The position numbers and the translations under genes are program-made. A stretch of 64,000 bases of DNA from Sphingorhabdus_B arenilitoris (GTDB lineage Bacteria; Pseudomonadota; Alphaproteobacteria; Sphingomonadales; Sphingomonadaceae), in assembly GCF_042651485.1 (NCBI RefSeq), contig NZ_JBHSDH010000012.1, forward strand, positions 1-64,000, written 5' to 3'. The notes under the pieces were generated by a model. It made no database searches, was not told the origin of the DNA, and saw nothing but the letters and a program-made list of their open reading frames with translations. Positions 8,979 to 17,903 of this stretch are shown piece by piece; within the stretch, counting starts at the first letter, position 1, and each line of letters begins with the position of its first letter.

Positions 8979-9371
8979 ATGAAAATGAGCAAAACATTGG
9001 TAGGATTGGTTTTGGCAGCAACCACAGTCACTGGCTTTGCCGCAACACCGGCAATGGCGCATGGCAAACATCGGGGTCATCATTATTATGACCAGCGCGA
9101 TTATAACCGCGACGGTTATTATGACCGTTATGATGACCGTGATTATCGCCGCGATCAGCGCCGCGAATATCGCCGTGATTATCGGGATCGTTATTACCGC
9201 GAACGGTGCAGCAACGGTACGGGCGGTGCGATCATCGGCGGGGTTGCTGGCGCGGCAATCGGTGACCGGGTTGCCCGGCGCGGTGAGCGGACCGAAGGCG
9301 CGATCATCGGCGCAGTGTTAGGTGCCATTGGCGGCCGTGCAATCGACCGCGGTACCAGCCGGTGCCGCTAA
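8979..9371 (+). CDS. Glycine-zipper surface protein (17 kDa antigen-like)
   Basis: A 130-residue exported protein. Residues 1-27 form a signal peptide ending AMA-HG. A middle stretch of about 45 residues is almost only Arg, Asp and Tyr with a few His (low complexity, YRRD-type repeats). The C-terminal part has two glycine-zipper segments, GGAIIGGVAGAAIG and GAIIGAVLGAIGG, each able to cross or line a membrane; this is the 2TM glycine-zipper domain of 17-kDa surface antigens. Function is unknown; members are often envelope-stress related. Start chosen at ATG 8979 with GTGGAGCAAG just upstream. Confidence 0.75.
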   Translation: MKMSKTLVGLVLAATTVTGFAATPAMAHGKHRGHHYYDQRDYNRDGYYDRYDDRDYRRDQRREYRRDYRDRYYRERCSNGTGGAIIGGVAGAAIGDRVARRGERTEGAIIGAVLGAIGGRAIDRGTSRCR

Positions 9372-9505
9372 GCAGATAGTTTTTCGCCCACGGGTGACGG
9401 GTCCCTGAACCTTTCTCGTTACTTGGGGCGGATGTCCGGCTTATGTCGGGGCATGGAGGGTCGGTGCATGACGCACTGGCCCTTTTTGCATTTCAAGCGT
9501 CAGGG

Positions 9506-11101
9506 TCACGGCCGGTTCAATTCTGAATAATCGACATTGACGATATTCGCCATGACCGTTTGGCAGAGGGCACGGCCGTCGGCGAGCGGGATGGCGGGGA
9601 TAGAAATGGACCCTCCCGCAATACCAAAATGCACGCAGCACAGCCCCTGCAAGCGCGTGATTGGTCCTTGCGTAATTTCGACCGATTGAATTTTAATTTG
9701 CGGGATCGCAGTTAATTTCTGGTTCCACCAGCCACGCCGCACAAATATATACGGGCCGCTGTGCGCATGCAGGCTCAGCCGCCATTGCAGCAGGGCGGAG
9801 AGAGTAAAAAAGGCGATGACTGCGAGCAACCAAATGGCCAGCGCACCCGCATCGGTAAATGCGATCAACACAGCGATCCCGGCGATCACCACCGGAATGA
9901 TGAATATCAATATATTCAACCAATAGACCAGTTTTCCGCGTATCAGTACCACATTAGCATCGGGCATAGGAACACCGGCGATCTCGGCAATCTTGCTTAT
10001 TTCTGGCCATGTGGCCAGCGGGGCCGCCACATGATCGCTTTCGCCTTTTTCACTGGCGCTGCTATCGCCGGCCAGGCTGATGAATTTCAGCCCATACCAA
10101 CCGCGCAGTTTGCGGATGGGGCCGGTAAATACGGTGACCGCCTGAACGCGGTGCACGGGCATAACGACGTCGGTTAAAGTGAACAGGCCCCGGCGGCGGC
10201 GGAACCCTTTTTCCGTTTGGTCCAACCTGAATCCATATTCGCGCAGAAGGGTGCGCACTATGCCAGTGGCAAAGCCCAACAGGATCAGGCCGAATAGCGC
10301 CATCAAGGCCGCAATCGCCCGCGCCGTGATGCTTAAACCGTCAAGCGTTGCCCCCCGCTCCTTGGCAATACCAAGCCAGGCGGTCCAATCCCACAGGTCA
10401 AATGGCAACAGCCAGTCAAACTGATTCAGGACACCAAATAGCACCGCAAAAATGACCAAAGAGAATGAGTAAAAGCCGAGCGTCAATATACGGCGATTAT
10501 CCATCGCAAATATGGGGGGCTGTTCAGGTGCCTGCGCGCCTTCGCTGTCACTGCTGGCTATTCCCGCCTCACCAAATGCTGCTGGCGCTGTTATGTCCGA
10601 TTTGCGTGCTTTGATAAGCTCTCGTAGCCGCTGCGCTTCGTGGAGGGAGACATAACTTAATTGCCCATCCTCGCCCGCGCCGCCGCCGGTTTCAAATTTG
10701 ACCTCGCCAAGGCCAAATATCCGCGCCACCAATTTTTGTTCGATGCTGACATCCTGTATGCGTTCATAGGGGATGGAGCGTGCCTTGCGGAATAATATGC
10801 CGCTTTCGATGCGGATATCTTCTTCGCCGACAAAATAGCGGAACCGGGTCCAATCGAGCCAGCGAAAAAACAGGCTGCCGCCAAGCGCAAGGCCGAGGAT
10901 GACGGGAATAAGGATATGTTCCGCGCCGCTGCTACGTGCACCGAATATGGCTGCCAAAATTGGGAAAATCAGATTGGGCAGGCCGGTGATGAAGGCCGCA
11001 AATACCCCCATGAGGCTTAGCTTTGTGCCATCGGTGATCGGCTCTGCCGGCTGCACCTCTGGGGCTGGCAAGGCCGAAATATCGCTATCCGCCGGTGTCA
11101 A
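9506..11101 (-). CDS. PH-domain (bPH2) membrane protein, YdbT-like
   Basis: A 531-residue integral membrane protein with repeated pairs of hydrophobic segments (about residues 30-75, 210-265 and 400-450). Each pair is followed by a bacterial PH domain (bPH2, formerly DUF304); one clear signature is ARSIPYERIQDVSIEQ near residue 105, another is VVMPVHRVQAVTVF near residue 315, and the last is TAIPQIKIQSVEI near residue 465. Three such units match YdbT of Bacillus. It is translated with its smaller partner upstream (4-bp overlap at 11098). In Bacillus the YdbS/YdbT pair is linked to resistance to certain antimicrobial peptides; any such role here is inference. Confidence 0.8.
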   Translation of the reverse strand: MTPADSDISALPAPEVQPAEPITDGTKLSLMGVFAAFITGLPNLIFPILAAIFGARSSGAEHILIPVILGLALGGSLFFRWLDWTRFRYFVGEEDIRIESGILFRKARSIPYERIQDVSIEQKLVARIFGLGEVKFETGGGAGEDGQLSYVSLHEAQRLRELIKARKSDITAPAAFGEAGIASSDSEGAQAPEQPPIFAMDNRRILTLGFYSFSLVIFAVLFGVLNQFDWLLPFDLWDWTAWLGIAKERGATLDGLSITARAIAALMALFGLILLGFATGIVRTLLREYGFRLDQTEKGFRRRRGLFTLTDVVMPVHRVQAVTVFTGPIRKLRGWYGLKFISLAGDSSASEKGESDHVAAPLATWPEISKIAEIAGVPMPDANVVLIRGKLVYWLNILIFIIPVVIAGIAVLIAFTDAGALAIWLLAVIAFFTLSALLQWRLSLHAHSGPYIFVRRGWWNQKLTAIPQIKIQSVEITQGPITRLQGLCCVHFGIAGGSISIPAIPLADGRALCQTVMANIVNVDYSELNRP

Positions 11102-11613
11102 AGCGTATCCCGTTTAATATGGGCGCGGATTTCCTCCCGCAGCGCGAGCGCATCTTCATGCGCCAAGGAGGGCAGATGCACCGAGCTGTTATAATTACCC
11201 GCAGTATGCAGGGTGAGCGTGGCTATGCCATACTGCCGCTCAATCGGGCCTTGGCTGACATCAATATGCTGCACCCGGCCAAAGGGCACCACGGTGTCGC
11301 TGTAAAACATATAGCCGCGCACTATCCGGATTCGGTCCGCCGCCATATGATAGCCCCAGCGACGATATTGCCGGGGCGGAAAAATGAATATCAGGAATAT
11401 CGACAATAGCAGCACCGGCACAAAAATCACGCCCGGGGGTAGCAGCTGCGCTATTTCCAGCACGCCGGCACCGATCATTAACGGCACCATCATAATCGCA
11501 TAACCAATCCGCGTTACCGGCACGTCACGGGGGTCAATCGGGGTCAAGGCATCGCCGCTCTGTGGCGCGTTTGGGGCGTCGGATAATATCGGCGCAATGT
11601 CGGCTTCGGTCAT
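11098..11613 (-). CDS. PH-domain (bPH2) membrane protein, YdbS-like
   Basis: A 171-residue protein with two hydrophobic segments at about residues 39-56 and 62-78, followed by one bPH2 domain (about residues 82-165) with the motif DTVVPFGRVQHIDVSQGPIE. Single-domain YdbS and triple-domain YdbT are usually encoded side by side, as here; the stop codon overlaps the ATG of the larger gene by 4 bp. The N-terminal 35 residues are polar and acidic and probably cytosolic. It is the first gene of the pair. Confidence 0.8.
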   Translation of the reverse strand: MTEADIAPILSDAPNAPQSGDALTPIDPRDVPVTRIGYAIMMVPLMIGAGVLEIAQLLPPGVIFVPVLLLSIFLIFIFPPRQYRRWGYHMAADRIRIVRGYMFYSDTVVPFGRVQHIDVSQGPIERQYGIATLTLHTAGNYNSSVHLPSLAHEDALALREEIRAHIKRDTL

Positions 11614-11673
11614 ATCGGTGATATGGAAGGGTCCCGGGATATTGGCAAGATGCTTTTATCTGTCGTCCTAGCC

Positions 11674-12672
11674 CTAATGCGCCAGCGCCGCTTCGGCTTC
11701 GTTGACCAGTTTGGCGATTATGTCTTTCACTGGCCGCTCGACCTGTACCATCCCCACCGACTGGCCCGCCATGACCGATCCATTTTCGACATCGCCGTCA
11801 ATCACCGCCCGGCGCAGCGCGCCTGCCCAATAACGCTCAATCTGCATTTGCGCCTCGGCCATATCGATTTCGCCTGCATCCAGCCGCGCTGCAACCTCCA
11901 CTTGTGTCCGGGTAAATTCCTCCGTGCCCTTGTTTTTGAGAGCACGAACCGGAATGACGGGCAGGCGCGGATCAATCTGCACGCTGGCCACCGCATCACG
12001 GGCATTGGCGCGCAGGAAAGCCTGCTTAAAATTGGGATGGGCAATCGATTCCTCGGCGCAGACAAATCGGGTGCCCAACTGCACCCCCGATGCCCCCATT
12101 TCGAGATAGCTGGCCACCGCATTGCCCCGCGATATGCCGCCTGCCACAAACATCGGCACGACCTCTGCCATGTCCGGCAATATTTCCTGCGCCAGCACCG
12201 ATGTGGCAACAGGACCAATATGTCCGCCCGCCTCACTGCCTTCAATAATCAGGGCATCGACACCGCTGCGGACCAGTTTTTTGGCGAGCGAAAGCGCGGG
12301 TGAAAAACAGATCAGCTTTGCGCCATGCCCTTTGATCGCATCAATGCTGCCCTTGGGGGGAAGGCCGCCTGCCAGCACCACATGGCTGACATTATGGCGG
12401 GCGCATATATCGATCAGCTCAAACAAATCAGGATGCATGGTGATCAGGTTCACACCAAAGGGCTTATCCGTCATCGCCTTGGTCGCGGCAATTTCGGCGT
12501 CGAGCAAGGCGGGCGTCATTGCGCCGCACGCAATCACGCCAAAGCCGCCCGCATTGCTGATCGCGGAGACCAAATTGCGCTCCGAAACCCACGACATAGC
12601 GCCGCACATAATCGCGACCTCACAACCCAAAAATTCGGTGCCGCGCCGCATGAGATGGAGGAGTTTTGACAT
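11674..12672 (-). CDS. Nitronate monooxygenase / FabK-like FMN enzyme
   Basis: A 332-residue TIM-barrel flavoprotein of the 2-nitropropane dioxygenase family. Visible motifs are the N-terminal GAMSWVSERNLVSAISNAGG, the phosphate-binding IIEGSEAGGHIG near residue 142 with the catalytic His of class I/II enzymes, and VAGGISRGNAVASYLEMGA followed by GVQLGTRFV. Such enzymes use FMN and oxygen to oxidise nitronates, and the related FabK reduces enoyl-ACP; the sequence alone does not decide. It is a single gene with no clear operon partners; 60 bp separate it from the PH-domain pair downstream. Confidence 0.82.
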   Translation of the reverse strand: MSKLLHLMRRGTEFLGCEVAIMCGAMSWVSERNLVSAISNAGGFGVIACGAMTPALLDAEIAATKAMTDKPFGVNLITMHPDLFELIDICARHNVSHVVLAGGLPPKGSIDAIKGHGAKLICFSPALSLAKKLVRSGVDALIIEGSEAGGHIGPVATSVLAQEILPDMAEVVPMFVAGGISRGNAVASYLEMGASGVQLGTRFVCAEESIAHPNFKQAFLRANARDAVASVQIDPRLPVIPVRALKNKGTEEFTRTQVEVAARLDAGEIDMAEAQMQIERYWAGALRRAVIDGDVENGSVMAGQSVGMVQVERPVKDIIAKLVNEAEAALAH

Positions 12673-12781
12673 GACGCTAGCGATAGCGGCCTAACCGCTT
12701 TTGGGGCAAGCGAAATTGCCGCGCCGCGTGCGCCCCGCCGTCTAAAAATTGGTCTGGGTTGATGGAGACGCGGCCCACCTT

Positions 12782-12812
12782 ATCCTCCCCATCGCCAGTC
12801 GATGGGGAGGAT
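12782..12812. repeat. GC-rich intergenic palindrome
   Basis: A perfect 13-bp inverted repeat (ATCCTCCCCATCG and its complement) around a 5-nt loop, in the 320-bp gap 12673-12992 between divergent genes. No T-run follows, so it is not a simple terminator. The CCTCCCC...GGGGAGG core is the kind of dispersed palindrome common in sphingomonad genomes, and resembles the elements inside valS at 53046-53167. The rest of the gap shows no gene. Confidence 0.7.
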
Positions 12813-12992
12813 GGGACCTCAAAAACCCGCGCTTCCCCCGCATAGACTGGCGGCAGGGTATATTGTTAACGGTCACCAAATCTGCGCCGACCGAACCCCC
12901 ATCACGGACAGGCTGGATCGCAGGAAATAGAGCGCACCGCATCGTCAAGGCGTGCTGTTGCAAAAGTTTAACCGCGCGATTAAACATGGCGG

Positions 12993-14408
12993 ATGAATGA
13001 TAATGATCTAGCCAAAAAGATTGAGGCCTCTTGCCGGCGGCAGTTGAATGACAGCGCGGCAATTGCCAATTTGGAACAGCTTTCCGGCGGTGCGAGCATG
13101 GAAAGCTGGGCTTTCTCCTTTGGTGATCAGGATATGGTGTTGCGCCGGTTGCCGGAGGGTTTGGTAAGCGAACAGGAAGATACTGCGGCGATATCTGCGA
13201 TTTCGCTGGATGCGCAGGCCGATTTGATTGAGATCGCCCGCAATGCCGGTGTCCGTGCCCCGCAAGTGTTGGCCAGATTGACCGATGAAGATGGTATGGG
13301 CCAAGGCTTCATGATGGCCCGTGTCGCTGGTGAAACATTGCCGCAAAAAATTCTGGGCAACCCGGATTATGCCGTTGCTGTTTCCCGCCTGACCAGCCAA
13401 TGCGCCCACGAATTGGCGGCCATCCATGCGATTAGTATCGATCTGTTACCTGCGGAAATTCAATCCATCGACACGCCCGACCTGCTCAGCTTTCAAGAAG
13501 AAGCCTATCGAGCGCTTCAAGCCGCAATTCCTGCCTATGACTATGCGTTCAGATGGCTGGAAGACAATATTCCGCAGGCGCAGGAACCAAAACTTCTCCA
13601 CGCTGATTTCCGCATGGGGAATTTCATGATCGATAAGCAAGGCATCGGCGCCGTTCTGGACTGGGAACTTGCGCATTTGGGTGATCCGATGCAGGATTTG
13701 GCGTATCTATGCACGCCCAGTTGGCGCTTTGGGTATTATGACAAAGAAGCAGGCGGATTTGACAGCGCGGATAATATGATCGCGGCTTATGAAAAAGCCA
13801 GCAGCACCACGGTTGACCGAAATCGCTTCAACTGGTGGCTGGTGTATAATACGCTATGGTGGGGCGTCACTTGCTTGCGTATGGGGCACAGCTACCGTGA
13901 CGGGACCGTCCCAATATTGGAACGCACCATAATTGGCCGCCGTGCATCGGAATCCGAAATCGACCTGCTATTGCAATTTGAACACATGGGCCTTGCCCAA
14001 GGTGCGCCTGTTCCCTTCAAAACGCCGCCGCTTCTGCCCGAGCATGGAGAGGTTGAATATGCCGAGATTTTGAACGCGCTGATCGAATGGAATAAGGACA
14101 AGGTCATGCCCAGCGCCAAAGGGCACGCATTGTTTGAAGCGCGGGTTGCTAATAATGCGCTCGGCATTGCGCAGCGTCATGCCGCCTGGGGCCAGCAATA
14201 TGCCGAGCAATCGGGTGCGCGGCTTGCCAGCATGGGCATTTCGGCCGATGCCTTTTGCTGCGCGTTGCGAGGGGGAAGCACGGCGATCACTGATCCGGAA
14301 GTTTGGGATCATATGCGGCTGACCGCGCTCGAAAGGCTTTCGATTGATCAACCCAAATATGCCGGCTTGAAAGTCGCCTTAGAAAAATGGACTATTGATC
14401 GGCTTTAG
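12993..14408 (+). CDS. APH-type phosphotransferase family protein (ACAD10/11-like kinase domain)
   Basis: A 471-residue protein. The N-terminal 300 residues form an aminoglycoside-phosphotransferase-fold kinase: a beta-strand region with GGASMESWAF, the Brenner motif LLHADFRMGNFMID with His203 and Asp205, and the metal-binding LDWELAHLGDPMQDLAYL. This is the branch fused to acyl-CoA dehydrogenases in ACAD10/11, not a drug-resistance enzyme. The C-terminal 150 residues are a separate helical domain (DUF6285-like) usually found as its own gene, so this is probably a fusion. The pair with the next gene (40 bp on) suggests a shared catabolic role; substrate unknown. Confidence 0.75.
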   Translation: MNDNDLAKKIEASCRRQLNDSAAIANLEQLSGGASMESWAFSFGDQDMVLRRLPEGLVSEQEDTAAISAISLDAQADLIEIARNAGVRAPQVLARLTDEDGMGQGFMMARVAGETLPQKILGNPDYAVAVSRLTSQCAHELAAIHAISIDLLPAEIQSIDTPDLLSFQEEAYRALQAAIPAYDYAFRWLEDNIPQAQEPKLLHADFRMGNFMIDKQGIGAVLDWELAHLGDPMQDLAYLCTPSWRFGYYDKEAGGFDSADNMIAAYEKASSTTVDRNRFNWWLVYNTLWWGVTCLRMGHSYRDGTVPILERTIIGRRASESEIDLLLQFEHMGLAQGAPVPFKTPPLLPEHGEVEYAEILNALIEWNKDKVMPSAKGHALFEARVANNALGIAQRHAAWGQQYAEQSGARLASMGISADAFCCALRGGSTAITDPEVWDHMRLTALERLSIDQPKYAGLKVALEKWTIDRL

Positions 14409-14447
14409 CGGCATGGGTGATGGAGGAAATTGGGAGAGAGGGACAAT

Positions 14448-15548
14448 ATGATAACACGCGCCGATGAATATCCATTTCATCAAACCTCAGAGCCAATGGC
14501 CTTTGCCGGTACCGATCGGAATTTCTATGACCGTTTTTTCTTCAACGGCTACACGCCGGACGGCGACATATTTTTCGCAATCGCTTTTGGTCTTTATCCT
14601 CAACTTGGCATTATGGATGGTGCGGTATGTATATTGAAGGATGGCAAGCAGCATAATGTGCGCGTTTCGCGCAGGATGAATGGCGACCGGTCTGATCTGA
14701 AGGTGGGCCCGCTTTCGATTGAGATATTGGAGCCATTGTCGCGGTCCCGCATTATTCTGGCCCCTTGTGACAGCGAGATTTCACTCGATCTGACATTTCA
14801 TGTGCGCCACCCGCCTGTTGAAGAGCCGCGCTTCACACGGCGGATCGGCACCCGCGCGTTTATGGACTATACCCGGATGACGCAGAATGTAGCCTGGTCA
14901 GGAACCATCCACCTGGGCGATCAACAGATCAGCATAAAAGCGGAAGAGACATTCGGCACGAGAGATCGCAGCTGGGGTATACGTCCGGTAGGGGCGTCGG
15001 AGCCGCAGCCGCCACGGGACGGAAATTTAAAACAGTTTTTCTGGCTTTGGAATCCCTGTAATTTCGAGGATTATGTCGCATTTTCGCATACCAATGACGA
15101 TGCCTTTGGCCGCCCATGGAACCGCCGCGCGGCGATACAAAAGATTGGCGGTAAGCTGTATGAATTTGACGATGTCGAATATGACTATCAATGGGTTGAA
15201 AAGACACGCCGCATAAAATCTGTTTCAGCCTTATTAAAAGGTGACACCGGCGAGGCGACGATTTCATTCACCACTGGGCCGCTATTTTATATGTCGGGCC
15301 TTGGCTACACGCATCCGGTTTGGGGACATGGCCGCGATCATGGCGAAGAGGCATTTCAATATGATGTAATCGCCACTGATGAATGCCAGCCCACCGATCC
15401 GCTATATTTGCATATTCAAGCTTTGGCCAAAGCAAAGCTCGTTTTCAACGGTGTGGAACGCGAAGGCATGGGCGTTGTCGAGCAGCTATTCATCGGTCCG
15501 CATGAGCCCACCGGCATGGCGGAGGGAGTCGCCCTCATTAGGGAATAG
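14448..15548 (+). CDS. DUF7064/CrtC-AttH-like protein, function unknown
   Basis: A protein of 366 residues from ATG 14448. That start is preferred because GGGAGAGAGGGA lies just upstream; a TTG at 14430 would add six residues. The sequence has the look of the tandem lipocalin-like (hydroxyneurosporene hydratase CrtC/AttH, now DUF7064/DUF7065) proteins: RFFFNGYTPDGDIFFAIAFG near the start, an internal ETFGTRDRSWGIRPVG motif, and FFWLWNPCNF in the second half. Members often sit next to ACAD10/11-like phosphotransferases in lipid or steroid gene sets, as here. No signal peptide. The enzymatic role is not known. Confidence 0.65.
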   Translation: MITRADEYPFHQTSEPMAFAGTDRNFYDRFFFNGYTPDGDIFFAIAFGLYPQLGIMDGAVCILKDGKQHNVRVSRRMNGDRSDLKVGPLSIEILEPLSRSRIILAPCDSEISLDLTFHVRHPPVEEPRFTRRIGTRAFMDYTRMTQNVAWSGTIHLGDQQISIKAEETFGTRDRSWGIRPVGASEPQPPRDGNLKQFFWLWNPCNFEDYVAFSHTNDDAFGRPWNRRAAIQKIGGKLYEFDDVEYDYQWVEKTRRIKSVSALLKGDTGEATISFTTGPLFYMSGLGYTHPVWGHGRDHGEEAFQYDVIATDECQPTDPLYLHIQALAKAKLVFNGVEREGMGVVEQLFIGPHEPTGMAEGVALIRE

Positions 15549-15844
15549 CAAGATCGCAACTGCGAGAGGAAAGGTGGTTGCGGACAGGCCGCGGAAAGCT
15601 ATCGCGCGTGAATCATAGGGTGAGGAGACGAAATACTTGCGCTGTTGGCTGAATGCTGCTGAAAAATGCCGGTGAAAGGAATGCTGGAGGTGGGCGCAGT
15701 CATAAGGGACGCGTCTCTTCCTGCAATTTCCTGCATGCAGGGAAATTACAGTGAAATTTTCTACTATTCTGCTGTTTGGCCCGCCCCAAAAGCCTACAGA
15801 TCCGAGCATTTTCGCTATTTCATAGCGGATTCCTCTAGTTTCAA

Positions 15845-15896
15845 AACAGGGAATTTATTCTGAGATAACAGGGAAATTATTGCAGTAAACAGGGAA
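15845..15896. repeat. Iteron-like array, AACAGGGAA x3
   Basis: AACAGGGAA occurs at 15845, 15867 and 15888, spaced 22 and 21 bp, each followed by an AT-rich spacer. A fourth CAGGGAAAT copy at 15738 forms half of an imperfect palindrome. Spacing of two helical turns is what initiator- or recombinase-binding iterons show. Confidence 0.6.
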
Positions 15897-15964
15897 CTAA
15901 GTCAGCCATAACTGCGAAAAATCGGCATATTTGGGTCAGAAACAACGCTGATAAGTGAACAAAT

Positions 15965-16014
15965 GTGGGATATCCGAGGCCAAGCGTGGGATAATTTCGT
16001 TTACCGTGGGATAT
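15965..16014. repeat. Iteron-like array, GTGGGATAT x3
   Basis: GTGGGATA(T/A) occurs at 15965, 15986 and 16006, spaced 21 and 20 bp and in the same direction as the AACAGGGAA set 70 bp upstream. The sequence differs from that set but the helical phasing is the same. Confidence 0.55.
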
Positions 16015-16431
16015 TTTCAGCGCCGCTAAGATGGCGGACCGAACTGATGGTATTGCTTATCTATGAAACGACATAGAAAAAGCGGTACGTGGGACTCTGG
16101 GCCATCCAAGCGCGATACAAGCTGTGTTGGGCGGGATTGCTTCAGGCTCGTTGAGCGGACTCAATTATATCTCAACTAGCTCGTCCAATTGCAACGCACT
16201 TGGATAGACCTCTTGATTCGGAATGGATATCTCAAGTGGGTTCTCCAAGCCGTGTTTCTTGGTTGCCGGCAAGCTAAAAGGTCAAAAATGAAGTCAAAAA
16301 ATACCTAAAAGATGTGGGTAAATTTATTTTTACTAATTGACCGGAACGTTCATTGCATTTCTGAGAATATAGGATTTTTTCTTCAATTTTTATATTTGTA
16401 ACGAAATATGTAATTTTCAAGTAAGTTTCAA

Positions 16432-16475
16432 TAAGAGGTGTCTAAGAGGTGTTTAAGAGACCTCTAAGACATAGT
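16432..16475. promoter_or_regulatory. 11-bp tandem repeats upstream of ParB/methyltransferase gene
   Basis: Four abutting 11-bp units begin at 16432, 16443, 16454 and 16465: TAAGAGGTGTC, TAAGAGGTGTT, TAAGAGACCTC, then a weaker TAAGACATAGT. The third unit also makes an inverted match (AGAGGT/ACCTCT) with the first two. The array ends 75 bp before the gene start and could be an autoregulatory operator. Confidence 0.5.
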
Positions 16476-16550
16476 AAAATTGGTTTCGAAGCGAATTTGG
16501 AGGTCGATAATTGATGATGTATAAAGTAATTCTCAATCTGGAGATCATCT

Positions 16551-17903
16551 ATGACCAATGCTCAATATCAATCCAAAAAGCCAGCCCGCAACCTTAGCTA
16601 CCAGCCCACTAACGACCTAAAGCCCTTGGCGCGTAATGCAAGGACGCACTCGCGAAAACAGATCCAGCAGATCGCGGATTCGATAAACCGGTTTGGTTTT
16701 AACAATCCAGTGCTGGTTGATGATGGTAATCAGATCGTAGCAGGCCATGGCCGCGTTGCAGCAGCTAAGCTATTGGGGATGGCAGAGGTACCTGTCGTAG
16801 CTCTATCGGGAATGTCCGCAGCTGAACGCAAAGCCTATGCGTTGGCAGATAACAAGCTGGCTCTGAATGCGGGCTGGGATGTGGATCTGTTGGCATTGGA
16901 GCTGCAAGAGCTTATTGACCTCGATTTTGAAGTTGAACTTACTGGCTTCAGCTTAGCGGAAATCGATTTTACGCTTGAAGCTGCAAATGACGGAGCGCAG
17001 TTAGCTGCAAGCGACGAAGCCGACACTGTGCCGCCAAGAAACGATACGCCGGTAACTAAAGCTGGAGACATTTGGCAGCTGGGTAAGCATTTACTGCTTT
17101 GCGGCGATGCGCGTTCGGACGCGGATTATTGCAAATTGATGGCCGGTTTGCAGGCCGCCATGATATTCACAGACCCGCCTTATAATGTTCCCATTGATGG
17201 CCATGTTTCTGGATTAGGCAATGTAAAACATCGGGAATTTGCAATGGCTGCAGGTGAAATGAGCGTTGCTCAGTTTACCGATTTTCTAAGTTCAACACTA
17301 ACCGCGATGTCAAAACAATGCCGGTCTGGTACCATTATCTATGTTTGCATGGATTGGCGCCACATGCGTGAGCTACTCGATGCAGGTGAGGCAGCTAATC
17401 TGGAACTCAAAAATCTATGCGTGTGGAACAAGACGAATGGCGGCATGGGAGCCTTTTATCGCTCCAAGCATGAGCTCGTCTTCGTATTTAAACACGGGGA
17501 TGCGCCGCATGTGAACAGTTTTGGTCTAGGCGAAACCGGCAGATACCGCACGAACGTATGGGACTATGCAGGCATAAGTAGTATCAGCGCCACCCGCAAA
17601 GAAGAGTTGGAAATGCATCCCACCGTTAAGCCGGTTGCCATGATTGCCGACGCAATCAAAGATTGTTCGCGCAGAGGTGAGATTATTTTGGACCCATTTG
17701 GCGGTTCAGGCAGTACGCTCATTGCGGCTCAACAAGCGGGTCGCATAGCGCGGCTGATTGAACTGGACCCGCTATATTGCGACACTATTGTTCGTCGTTT
17801 TGAAGCCTATACCGGACAGCAAGCGGTTCACACAGAAAGCGGTCAATCGTTCGAGCAACGCCTGGACTGCAGCGATTTGCTCCTTAATGCGGAGGTCAAC
17901 TGA
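16551..17903 (+). CDS. ParB-domain fused DNA methyltransferase (N6-adenine/N4-cytosine, beta class)
   Basis: A 450-residue two-domain protein. Residues 13-110 form a ParB/Srx-like nuclease-fold domain (LKPLARNARTHSRKQI, then QIVAGHGRVAAAKLLG). Residues 170-430 form an S-adenosylmethionine-dependent DNA methyltransferase with catalytic motif IV DPPYN at about 207-211 preceding the cofactor-binding DPFGGSGSTLIAA at about 381-393; that order defines the beta class, which methylates exocyclic amino groups. Such ParB-MTase fusions are common in phages and mobile islands and often act as orphan modification enzymes. Target site unknown. The next gene starts on its stop codon (17903), so the two are co-translated. 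It is downstream of an 11-bp tandem repeat. Confidence 0.85.
   Translation: MTNAQYQSKKPARNLSYQPTNDLKPLARNARTHSRKQIQQIADSINRFGFNNPVLVDDGNQIVAGHGRVAAAKLLGMAEVPVVALSGMSAAERKAYALADNKLALNAGWDVDLLALELQELIDLDFEVELTGFSLAEIDFTLEAANDGAQLAASDEADTVPPRNDTPVTKAGDIWQLGKHLLLCGDARSDADYCKLMAGLQAAMIFTDPPYNVPIDGHVSGLGNVKHREFAMAAGEMSVAQFTDFLSSTLTAMSKQCRSGTIIYVCMDWRHMRELLDAGEAANLELKNLCVWNKTNGGMGAFYRSKHELVFVFKHGDAPHVNSFGLGETGRYRTNVWDYAGISSISATRKEELEMHPTVKPVAMIADAIKDCSRRGEIILDPFGGSGSTLIAAQQAGRIARLIELDPLYCDTIVRRFEAYTGQQAVHTESGQSFEQRLDCSDLLLNAEVN

Larger units (their letters stand above)
15549..16550. other. 1-kb non-coding left end of mobile island
   Basis: No convincing gene. From about 15720 the stretch holds an imperfect palindrome (15725-15747), three AACAGGGAA repeats, three GTGGGATA repeats, and, just before the methyltransferase gene, an 11-bp tandem repeat. 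Bases 16300-16450 are clearly AT-rich. Reading frames such as 15666-15863 are short and unsupported, although its last residues (from about 15790) may be the decayed end of a replication or integration gene. Confidence 0.6.

Noticed and set aside
15804..15816. 13-bp direct repeat GAGCATTTTCGCT, also at 26235-26247, as island attachment sites
   Set aside because: Matches of 13 bp are expected by chance many times in 64 kb, and the flanks do not agree.
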